Of a stretch of DNA of 64,000 bases, positions 12,001-21,280 are shown one piece after another. This stretch comes from Lepidonotus clava (Eukaryota; Annelida; Polychaeta; Phyllodocida; Polynoidae), in assembly GCA_936440205.1 (NCBI GenBank), contig OW387135.1, positions 36,620,792-36,684,791 on the forward strand, given 5' to 3'. Under the pieces are notes generated by a model. The model saw nothing but the letters and a program-made list of their open reading frames with translations, did not search any database and had not been told where the DNA came from. The translations under genes and the position numbers were made by a program. Numbering within the stretch: position 1 is the stretch's first letter; every line of letters starts with the position of its first letter.

Positions 12001-15000
12001 CACAAACTCCTACCATGGCAGAGGCCGTTGTCGCAGTAGCCTGGAAGTGGCCCTAGCGGAATAAGATTCTAGGGAAAAGATGCCACCACAATTATCCACC
12101 GTCCCAAAAAGTCACCTGCTAGACTACGACGTTAGCGTTTACTATCCCCTTTCCTGGTGGCATTGCCAGTCCGAACACACTTATAAATTCTCTTGAATCT
12201 GATCTTGGTGTAAATTAATTGTTCTGGCCGAAGAATGGTACTAGTCGTAAGGACCTGTTAATGATAATGATAATGATCTTTTGCGGGAGATTAATTGTCT
12301 AATAACCTCTGGCAATGCATCAACTTCATTCGATAAAGACAATGGACAGAATCCGATTTCACTGTTGCATATGACAAAATGAGATTACTTTGTGATTAAC
12401 ATATTCCAAGGAGACATAACTAACGTAGACATAAAATGTATCTTGTATTGAGCGCATAATTATATTTAATGGCTTGAAAACACAAGAAAATTCTTCAAAG
12501 AATAAAATAACGCTATTCATTGCCGTTAACTTGTAGAACCCAGAACCCCTGGGCCAAATCCTCGTTCTCCCCACCCTTACTACTGCCTGTCCCGACTCAC
12601 ACCCCTCTCCATCCACCCACAACCTTCTCCAGGCGTTGCCTCCAGGGCTGCAGCAGGAGGAGACGACAGGAGGCAATAAGCCTCTCCGCTACTAATGGAT
12701 CCGCCGCCAACTCCAAACGAGTTTACACCACACAAGTTTGTCACTCGGCGATTGAGAGAATAGGCGATTAGGACGCGGCTACGATGTGATCAATGTCATG
12801 CTTTTGACTGGCTTAATTGGCTCTGAGCTGTGGGACGTAGCGGCCGACGACTACCACAAAGCACGGCGTCATCGCATCTCAATTAGCTTACATCATATCT
12901 AGTTAAATGTGTCGGTGGCTCATCACTACAACCCATTTCTGTATCAAAGCCAAGTCGGCCCGTTATCTGAAGTGTTCTAGCTAGCTAGCAATAGACAACA
13001 GGGTCTGACATATTTACACTGATCCACAACAAAAGCAACTACAGAATACAGCTTTAGATTTCCACAGTCCCCTTCTCCAAAGAAATTGACGAATTTAATA
13101 TATGTCCTGCGTAAGAACACTTGAAAAGGAGGCTGTTAAAAAAGGATTTGTTATACATAATATGGAAAACATCTTTTTTCCTGTAGCACCTTATGCCACA
13201 AAATCTAGTTGACTTTAAATGAACAAAAATAAAATATTCTCCCAACTGGGATTTATTATAATATACAAGATGTGTTTATTATAGCAGAAGGTTACCACAT
13301 TATCGATGCAGTCTAAGAAAATTAATATAAGAAATGATATAAATTACCTCATAAAAAGGATGTCGGTCTCTATCTCAATCGATTTGATCACATAGACAAA
13401 CGCTTAAAAAGGTACGGTCGAATAATAACGCATCCAGAGAATTTAAAGTTCTGACAGCGATACGTTTTTTTAACTGGCTGCGCTGTTTTTCCAAACAGAC
13501 TGAGATTGGGCCAACAAGCGGAAGTACTGGGATAAGACTGGGTGCCAGCTTTAATTGACCATCTTCATCAACCCGTGCCAAAAGCATGTGTCATGATCCC
13601 AACTCGATTTCTTTGATCATTTTACTAGAGATCGAGTATTGTGTTCCACCCTTCGTGCCAACCACCCAAGGCAATAGAGCCGTATCAAACAACACCTGTG
13701 TGTTACACTTAATGTTGTGTATGCATGCAAAACCGCGTGTTTTCACAATACAACCTAGCGCATATATCTGTATATATAATAGCATTTCACTTTTTGTTCT
13801 GTCTAGCATTTTTCTTCTACATAATATAATATGCAACCGGCACCATTGGTGATAAAAGGGTAGCTATATCACAGGAAATAGAATTAGATCCGACAGACTT
13901 CATCCATACACACACATTTGGTTGAACCCATTCGTCAAAATAGATCTTTTTCCCGGTTCTGCTCCATTTTCATAAGTCATGTATTTCTCTATTTGTCCTT
14001 TCATATAATCTCTTCTGAATGGAGAATACCTGAGATTAGAAAACCATAGTAGCCCTTAGAATTAAGAAAACACATTTTGTGTACTCAATATCGCAAATAA
14101 ATATACTGAGCGTGGGGGTCGGCTCAAAGTAAGAACATCTGTAGGTGACGCACAACCTTGTCGACATCTACAGCACAGTTTTTACCAAACTTAACGGAAG
14201 AACATGTTTTGTTGTGCACGCATGTGGTATAGTTATACAAAACGTTTTTCATATATAGAAGAGACAAATATAACTCGTACTGGAAAATACGGTTGCGAGA
14301 ACTGAAGTTCTAACCTACAGTAACCGAAAGAAAATGTATTTCTGTGTTTGCAACAATCAAAGGCAGATGAACAGGGGTATGGATGTTTTATACGTATACT
14401 CCAGTGTGTATCTTTTTGTCGGAACTTCCCACGCAACTGCAATTTCATCTTATTTCCAAAAATGTGCAGAAGTTGTCAAGTTGTAACCGCTAATCAAGAC
14501 GTTCTCAGACATTATCTGCGTCTGATACCATGAAGAAAAAGTATATATTTTTTCCATAATAGTGTATATCATATATTCCCAGAGGACACGGAGAACTAGT
14601 AAACTGAGGACCGTGGAAGTTTCTCGAGCATAAAATGCAGCCCAAGGGAACAGGAATAGTAACCCAGACGAGGGGCGGATCGGAGGGAGCACTTGAAACA
14701 AACAGACCTTGGTTCCATTTATACCCTATCAGTGTTTGTCTTGGCCATAGGCGGCACGACTCGGGGTGAGAGTTAGGGGGGTAAAAAGGCGTTGGCGTGG
14801 ACGTGGCCGTGCCCGGCGCACGTTGCCGTACCGGGGCTTGGCCCTGTTGGCCCGGCCTAGCGGGCACCAGCTGGGCCGGGCAGGGCTGAGGCTGCACACC
14901 TCTCCTTTCACATCGCATCGCCTCATCCCCTCATCCATCTACTACATACACTGGGCGCCTCAAACTATAGGCCTGCACACAATAGGTCAAATCTGTAAAA

Positions 15001-15394
15001 ACCAGGGCTTTTGTTCCATCACGCCTTCTCTACTGACTGACTGTGGCCTCTATATATTCTCGGATAGGAATCAAGAGGGTAAAAACATGGAACGATGAAA
15101 CGAATCTGACGTAGAGGCGAACAAAAGAACAGGATGCTGGCAGGTACTTTTCTTTAACTCCTGAATGCCATTCATATTTGATGACTCATCATACCTGGAG
15201 GTGTTGGTGTTGGCACCTGCAAGATGCACTGTACAATTGGCTTGAACAGTTCCATATTTCACCATTCTATTATAGTTCAAAGAATCCTAATAGGGGTCCC
15301 TAATAGTCCCAAAGACAATGAAATTCAGTAGTATAAAGAAAACTGTTAATCTAAAAGACAATAAAACACAAACAAGTAACCTGTAATGACGTAA
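12001..15394. other. Non-coding stretch
   Basis: No credible gene. Small GATAAT repetition at about 12258-12275. A GC-balanced block at 12590-12900 and another at 14740-14940 have fewer stops but no domain. The rest is AT-rich and unremarkable. Confidence 0.4.
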
Positions 15395-15465
15395 TGTTGT
15401 GATAACCAAGGGAAACCTTGAAAGTTATTACGAATAAAATCCTTAAAAGAAATATAAAAAACTCT
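15395..15465 (+). mobile_element. Short LINE-type 3' tail (solo fragment)
   Basis: The sequence AACCAAGGGAAACCTTG, followed by AATAAAATCCTTAAAA and an A-rich end, closely parallels the segment at 29965-30050. It contains a perfect 5-bp stem with a GAAA loop (CAAGG-GAAA-CCTTG), and the nearby full LINE has a CAAGG...CCTTG stem in its 3' UTR. This fits a severely 5'-truncated LINE insertion or the tail of a SINE that borrows a LINE 3' end. Confidence 0.4.
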
Positions 15466-16283
15466 AAATCAAAGGAGTTGGTAGATGTAACAAAGGAGAA
15501 CGGCCCATTTCTCTCTGATTATTAGAAGCCTACAGGTAGCCAACGGCAAAATGGCAGCAAATGGGAAAATATGACGAAAGACACATCGGATTGTAATCAA
15601 AGGTTTCAAAAGAAACACCGTCTTAGGACAAGGTCGCGGAAAAGAAGAGACAGTGAGATGCAATGGGAAGAGAATGCGTCGAAACACATACCAATACACT
15701 CTAAAAAAAACCACTCACACATGGGGCACAAAAGAAAATAGTAAATGTCAGTTGCAGAAAGTCAGGTATAATACTGAGATTGTCCAGAGTGAATAGGGAG
15801 CTTAACGGTTTACTAACTTAATATCAACATGGCCATGGCTACCCAGTTAAATTGTAGCTATTAATGAAAGCTATGTTGAAATAGAAACAGGTACATTGAA
15901 TGAGACCTGTGTAAAAGATAGGGGAAATGCCTGGAACCAGCAAAATCTGCCCATGCACATAGAAGTCACAGTGCAGACATAATCATGCCTGTGTTGACGC
16001 CGCCGTGTATATATTTATCTGTTCAGTAACAATTGCAACTATGCAGACATATTTATTGTAACTGCATAGTTCACAGTCCTCACTTGGATGCCTTAATTTA
16101 ATATTACAGATATGACAAACTAAACGGAACAGTTTATTGCTATTGTCAAATTTTGGAATTCAAGCACCAAATGCACCTGTTCCTTTATTTGGTTACCCTA
16201 TCTTACATAATTATCTTACAATAATCGTACAATAATACAATAATCATCTAAGTTAAGCTATTTCAAATATTATACCTGTTTGA
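15466..16283. other. Non-coding sequence upstream of the LINE
   Basis: No continuation of the LINE ORF1 is recognisable in any frame. Just before the junction there are repeated ACAATAAT words (16218-16245). The first stop upstream of the NADAR reading frame is at 16281-16283, so the element's 5' breakpoint probably lies near here. Confidence 0.4.
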
Positions 16284-16923
16284 ATCGCTTTATCTCTTCG
16301 TGATATTTGTAACCTGGCCAGAGATAAGAAAATAGAAGCAAAAGTGAGTGGGAATGCCCTAGTGGTAGAAGGGAAAAGGTACGGGTACAGGGACATCGAC
16401 AAACTGCCGCACAACCTAACACTAGCTGATGCCAAAATCATTAAATGCAAAGGAGGTCTAGCCTTCCAAGGCCCAAATGCATATATGTCAAACCTAAGCC
16501 CAGCCAAGTTTGAGTATGATAGTGTCAATTTCAACTGTGTTGAACAAGCGCATGTGTACACCAAAGCCACGGTCTGTAACCAGGAAGGCATAGCAATGCA
16601 TGTACTTGCACTTGATGACCCCTTCAGGATTCATGCACTTGGCAAACTCGTAAAAACAACTAAAGAATGGGACGAGATGGAGGAAAGGATGCTGTATGAA
16701 TTCAATCTTGTGAAATACAGGCAGAATCCTAAACTTGCTACTGCTCTTATTGATACAGGGGAAGTGCGACTCTTTGAGGCAACCAGAGACAAGAGGTACG
16801 GATGCGGGCTGCCCCCTGTCCCAAGAAAGAGACATCGATGAAAACAGCCCTGGATCAAACAGGTTTGGAAAAATCTTAGAGCAAGTACGCAGTGATATCA
16901 AGGAACTTCTTCAAGCCGAGTGA
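16284..16923 (+). CDS. LINE ORF1 tail with NADAR (YbiA-like) domain, one frameshift
   Basis: The frame is open from 16284; GTG at 16344 is not a credible start, so the true N-terminus is probably lost upstream. The first ~40 residues carry an ORF1-type phrase (A-K-V-S-G, then VVEGKRYGY). The NADAR fold follows: MSNLSPAKFEYDSVNF, then CVEQAHVYTKA with the conserved Glu encoded at 16542-16544, then HALGKLVK, EWDEMEERMLYEFNLVKYRQNP, and RDKRYGCGL with the conserved Asp at 16788-16790. The frame breaks at a run of five Cs (16812-16816); the domain's expected C-terminal end (SNRFGKILEQVRSDIKELL) continues in the next frame to TGA at 16921-16923. A single extra base in the C run would explain this, either decay or a sequence error. 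NADAR proteins are N-glycosidase-like enzymes acting on ADP-ribose or riboflavin-pathway intermediates; the role in this element is unknown. Confidence 0.75.
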
Positions 16924-16947
16924 TAACTGACTTAATACTAAAACAAA

Positions 16948-17595
16948 ATGGCAAGGATCGCTGTGATCTGTGATGAGCGGGGAAAAGACTTTCAGTCTGC
17001 TTTTGACTATACCGCAACTTTTGTCGATCCTCCTATGACATACGAAATTTTGTGCTTTCCAAATGCCTCCTTAATGAGGGGAACTCAACTAGCAGTCCCG
17101 ATACTTCAAGACCAGCATCAAGACGCAGCTGTTGTTATGTTAGGTCTTAATGACTTAATTGAAAGACATTTAAATGGGCATATCAGCCCTATCTATGGTG
17201 AAGTAGGAGCTGCTGTTGAAATGCTAACTAACCATGTTGTTGAGTGTAAAACTGAGCTAACTCAAATATGTAACCCAGTTGTCTTTTCCCACATAGCAGG
17301 GGTAGATATAAACAGGTACAACGGCTACGCAACATCGTACACTGAGAAACAAGACGTGATAAACTCTGCTGTGGTACACATCAACCAAGCCATTGTATCG
17401 ATAAACGGAGATGACAACTACTTCACTCCAATGCTTCAAGACTCTATCCACTCCCTACATCACGGTGAACGATTTGCTAAATACCATAAATTCTACGATG
17501 GGTTGCACTTGCAATACAACACAGTGAACACCTGGGCTGAGTTGGTTCAGAAGGCCATGATAAGGAACTACAACAGGTATTACTATGGTAACTAA
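16948..17595 (+). CDS. LINE-encoded SGNH-hydrolase-like (esterase-type ORF1) protein, nucleophile replaced
   Basis: A complete 215-residue ORF with a good start context (AAAATGG), 24 bases after the NADAR frame's stop. The SGNH landmarks are readable: a first strand, ARIAVICDERG (residues 2-12), where a D-S pair is expected; a possible block II Gly at R44-G45; block III MLGLNDL (Gly66, Asn68); and block V YDGLHL (Asp184, His187). Gly, Asn, Asp and His are thus present, but the nucleophile position after Asp9 is Glu10. Some CR1-type elements carry esterase-type ORF1 proteins, so an SGNH domain ahead of ORF2 fits the family. The missing Ser implies a non-catalytic or altered role, or a decayed copy, although the frame is otherwise intact. 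The C-terminus is Tyr/Asn-rich (NYNRYYYGN). Placement just after the NADAR frame suggests both came from one polycistronic or formerly fused ORF1. Confidence 0.7.
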   Translation: MARIAVICDERGKDFQSAFDYTATFVDPPMTYEILCFPNASLMRGTQLAVPILQDQHQDAAVVMLGLNDLIERHLNGHISPIYGEVGAAVEMLTNHVVECKTELTQICNPVVFSHIAGVDINRYNGYATSYTEKQDVINSAVVHINQAIVSINGDDNYFTPMLQDSIHSLHHGERFAKYHKFYDGLHLQYNTVNTWAELVQKAMIRNYNRYYYGN

Positions 17596-17599
17596 ATGT

Positions 17600-18406
17600 T
17601 GTGATTTACTATTCATGTTAAATTATTACAGAACTAAAATAACTTGAACAGAATCAATAGGACGCAGATTATTGTAACTACAACAAGTTTTAAATAAATA
17701 AATGGTTTCACATAGTCCATAGGACATATTAATAACTACCTGTATTTGTATCGTACTTACTCATGTTATAAAGTTGACCTAGCCCATAGGGCCAAACATA
17801 GAGTATATGAGTTAAGACTCTATATTGTAACTAGAAAGAGTTCTAAATAGATAAGTGGTTTCACCTAGTCCATAGGACATATTGATAACTATTTTGTATT
17901 TGTATCATTTTTACTCATGTTATAAAGTTGACCTAGCCCATAGGGCGAAAAACCATTGTTATCAATATATTTGTTATAATATGTCTTTATTTTCTACTTA
18001 TTTTCTATCTTGCTTATGATGTATTTGTAATGTACTTACTCATGTTATAGAGTTAACCTAGCCCATAGGGCCAAAATTACTGTTATTAATATAATGTTAC
18101 AATATGTCTAAGTACTTATTTTCTATTCTATTTTGCTCATGATATTGAACTGGTTATCAATTATGTGACCTAGCCCATGGGGCCTCCTGTATCCATGTAT
18201 TGTTACTTTTGTTAGCCTACAAATTGACTAATACTATATGTACTTAATATGAGAGCGGTGATATATCAACTTACACCACCATTGTAACATTGTCATGATA
18301 TATTGTATTACCTCATATGTCCCCAATAACTCTGATGCTCATACAACTTGTTCATTGAACATAGAACAGCTGTTGAATCCGATTTTTCTTAAATGTTTTC
18401 TGATAA
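17600..18406 (+). repeat. Inter-ORF spacer with degenerate tandem monomers and mini-hairpins
   Basis: Monomers of about 153, 125 and 112 bp are marked by CATGTTATA.AGTT.ACCTAGCCCATAGGG, with ACCTAGCCCA at 17777, 17931 and 18056 and a worn fourth copy near 18168. Each holds short inverted repeats with an ATA loop: GTCC-ATA-GGAC at 17715-17725 and 17868-17878, and GCCC-ATA-GGGC at 17782-17792, 17936-17946 and 18061-18071. A worn GCCCATGGGGC is at 18173-18183. The array seems to begin from the 3' end of the SGNH ORF, because AACTACAACAG at 17566 recurs as AACTACAACAAG at 17676. No coding frame crosses it. Possible roles are an internal promoter, an internal ribosome entry region or protein-binding hairpins. 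Confidence 0.75.
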
Positions 18407-21280
18407 ATGACTGAATTTTTCAACAATAGAGGACTCCATATTGCACATTTAAATGTACGCAGCCTATGGCCAAGTATTGATGAAATTAGGTTATTTTTAC
18501 AAAGATCTGAGATTGACTGCCTGACTTTATCTGAAACCTGGTTAAGGGATGAAATGCCAAATAGTATGATATATATACAAAGCTATTCATTATATAGACT
18601 AGATCGGCAAACGATTGACCCCACAAACTGTAACCAAAAGAAATATGGTGGTGGTCTTTGTGTATATACAAGGACTGACATTGTTGTTGATGCTCACAAA
18701 TACGAAGAATTGAATATTAGTACTGCAGATATAGAACTACAATGTCTCCAAATTTGTCCTCCAAATCAGAAAAAATATATTCTCCTGAATGTGTATAGAC
18801 CCCCTAATGGTAACCATACAAAATTTCTAGACTTAATAGACGAAAGACTAAATTTAGTTCAAAGTGCTACAACAAATGAAATTGTTATGCTTGGAGATTT
18901 TAATATCAATTTATTAAACAAGAAAGATATTACAAGGAAAAATATGATACATACAACTGACAATTTTGGCCTAAAGCAATATATTAAAACTCCTACAAGG
19001 TATTCACAAAATAATAACCCAACCTTATTAGATCACATTTACACAAATATTTCAGACATTGCACATGTTGGTACGTATTCACTCAATATTAGTGATCATG
19101 AGATGGTTTATATTACAAAAAAGAAAGCCAAACTGATTAAGAAAAAATTAAGTTTTGTTGGACGTTCATATAGACAATATGATAAACAAATTTTTTGCAA
19201 TAGACTTTTGAATTGTGATTGGGACTCATACTATGATATTCCTGATGTGGATGAAGCTTGGAAGGTAATGCGAAATTACATAGAAAATGCAATTGATCAT
19301 TTATGTCCAAAAAAGGTAATAAATGTGAAAAAGGAAAAAGATCCCTGGATATCAGATGATCTTATAGAGTTGATACATGACAAAGATGAACTGTTGAGAG
19401 TTGCTAAAAGAACAAATCTTGATGATGACTGGCAAGCAGCTAGAATAGCTAAAAATTTAGTTACACGAATGATCAAAAATGCAAAGAAGGAATTTTGGAC
19501 AGATCAAATTGAGCTAGACCATGATAATCCAAATAAATTTTGGAAGGCAATCAAGACATTATTACCAGATGAAAAACCTGAAACAAATATTAAACTAATT
19601 GATAAAACATCTGGTAGTGACGTACCTGATTTAGAGGTAGCCGACTATATAAACAATTTTTTTGCAACAATCGGTTCTTCAATAATGAATGATGGCACAG
19701 GTGATTGTGCATGTTGGGAATACCATGGTATCGAGCTGCCAAAGACTTTTAAGTTATTTGCTGTTACGGAAAAGGAGGTGGCATCTGAAGTAAATAGTAT
19801 TAAACTATGTAAACCTTCATCAATTGACCATATATCTACTAAAGTACTAAAAGATGCTTTTCAATGTCTAATCCCTCAACTTACTTATTTATTTAATCTA
19901 TCGATTGTCACATGTAAATTTCCAAGTGAATGGAAAAGGGCATATGTTACACCTCTTCCAAAGGGTGGTGACCCAACGGATGTGAGCAATTTACGTCCAA
20001 TTTCCTTGTTACCCCTCCCAAGCAAACTTTTGGAACATTTAATTCATAACCAGATGACCGCTTATCTTGAGAGCTTTGATATTCTAGATTATAATCAAGG
20101 TGGCTTTAGGAAAAATCACTCGACTACCTCCACCACTTCAACTTTTCTTGATGATATTTACAGTAACATAAACAATCATAGGTTAACGCATGCAATATTC
20201 ATAGATTTTAAAAAAGCGTTTGATTCAATAAACCATCAGTTAATACTAAAAAAGCTCTCTAGAATAGGCTGTCATGTGAATACTACATCATGGTTTGCTT
20301 CTTACTTGAATGAAAGATATCAACAAACACGAGTAAATGCTCAGATTTCTGATATGGTAAGTGTGACCTGTGGTGTACCACAAGGATCGGTGCTCGGTCC
20401 ACTATTATTCTTGATTTTTATAAATGATATTGGTACAGCAATCTGCAATAATTCTTATAAATTGTATGCAGATGACACTGTTATTTATACGAGTGATAAT
20501 GAACTCACGGATCAGGCGTGCAGAGCTGTGTTACAATCAGACTTTATTAATGTGTTAAAATGGTGTGATATTAATAAAATTAGAATTAATTCTTCTAAAA
20601 CAAAATCTATGTCTTTTGGTGGGAAGTATCATATAGATAGAGCTGAGGAACTGGAAATTTTTATTGGAGACACTGTTTTAGAAAATGTTCCCCATTATAA
20701 GTACTTAGGTACTTATGTTGACACTTGCTTAACTTTTGAAAAACAGATAAAAGAAACTTCAAAAATAGTTTCATATAAGCTTTATTGTCTCACAAAAATT
20801 AGGCAATTTATAAATACCACTACATCAATCAAACTATACAAATCGTATATACAACCCTACTTTGACTACAATGACATATTTTTTGTAACAGCTCCTGCAA
20901 AGTTTTATTGGAAGTTAGATAAATTACATCTGCGTTGTCTTAGAAGATGCCTGCCTGAGGGTGGAAACTATGATAAGAATGAACTGTATGTACTGACTCA
21001 GGTGAATTCTCTAAAACAACGTGCTGATGCACATTTGTTAAAATTGATGTATAGAAGATCAGCACAGGCACACTACATTAATGTTGATGTAAATCCAACT
21101 CGTGCCTATGATGCGGTAATACTGAAAGTTCCTTTTCCAAGAAACGAACAATTTAAAAAGAGTGTGATTTATAGAGGTTCAGTAATGTGGAATTCAACCC
21201 CCTCAATAGATAGAAGCATAGGTGAGTTCTCAAATTATAAATTACATCTTAAATCATTACTTAAACAACAACTGGTTTAG
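18407..21280 (+). CDS. LINE ORF2: APE endonuclease and reverse transcriptase, uninterrupted
   Basis: An intact 957-residue polyprotein, the usual length for an APE-RT ORF2 of the CR1/L2 group. The endonuclease spans roughly residues 10-235: HLNVRSL (14-20), SETWL with Glu43, NVYRPPN, GDFN (163-166), LLDHIYTN with Asp209/His210, and SDH (229-231). These are the catalytic and metal-binding motifs needed to nick target DNA. The reverse transcriptase spans about residues 480-760: RPISLLPLPSKLLEHL, GGFRKNHST, motif A FIDFKKAFD with Asp600, motif B GVPQGS (656-661), motif C YADD (687-690), and a thumb region with HYKYLGTYVD. No RNase H domain follows. The ATG at 18407 is preceded closely by in-frame TAA, so the start is well supported. 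With every catalytic residue present and no stop, this copy is either young or still able to make its enzyme. Confidence 0.93.
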   Translation: MTEFFNNRGLHIAHLNVRSLWPSIDEIRLFLQRSEIDCLTLSETWLRDEMPNSMIYIQSYSLYRLDRQTIDPTNCNQKKYGGGLCVYTRTDIVVDAHKYEELNISTADIELQCLQICPPNQKKYILLNVYRPPNGNHTKFLDLIDERLNLVQSATTNEIVMLGDFNINLLNKKDITRKNMIHTTDNFGLKQYIKTPTRYSQNNNPTLLDHIYTNISDIAHVGTYSLNISDHEMVYITKKKAKLIKKKLSFVGRSYRQYDKQIFCNRLLNCDWDSYYDIPDVDEAWKVMRNYIENAIDHLCPKKVINVKKEKDPWISDDLIELIHDKDELLRVAKRTNLDDDWQAARIAKNLVTRMIKNAKKEFWTDQIELDHDNPNKFWKAIKTLLPDEKPETNIKLIDKTSGSDVPDLEVADYINNFFATIGSSIMNDGTGDCACWEYHGIELPKTFKLFAVTEKEVASEVNSIKLCKPSSIDHISTKVLKDAFQCLIPQLTYLFNLSIVTCKFPSEWKRAYVTPLPKGGDPTDVSNLRPISLLPLPSKLLEHLIHNQMTAYLESFDILDYNQGGFRKNHSTTSTTSTFLDDIYSNINNHRLTHAIFIDFKKAFDSINHQLILKKLSRIGCHVNTTSWFASYLNERYQQTRVNAQISDMVSVTCGVPQGSVLGPLLFLIFINDIGTAICNNSYKLYADDTVIYTSDNELTDQACRAVLQSDFINVLKWCDINKIRINSSKTKSMSFGGKYHIDRAEELEIFIGDTVLENVPHYKYLGTYVDTCLTFEKQIKETSKIVSYKLYCLTKIRQFINTTTSIKLYKSYIQPYFDYNDIFFVTAPAKFYWKLDKLHLRCLRRCLPEGGNYDKNELYVLTQVNSLKQRADAHLLKLMYRRSAQAHYINVDVNPTRAYDAVILKVPFPRNEQFKKSVIYRGSVMWNSTPSIDRSIGEFSNYKLHLKSLLKQQLV

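Noticed and set aside
11680-12064. Several 95-107-codon frames on both strands, Pro/Ser- or Gly/Arg-rich
   Set aside because: They arise from a polypurine tract that removes stop codons in several frames at once. No domain.
17257-17451. Minus-strand frame inside the SGNH ORF
   Set aside because: Shadow of the coding + strand.
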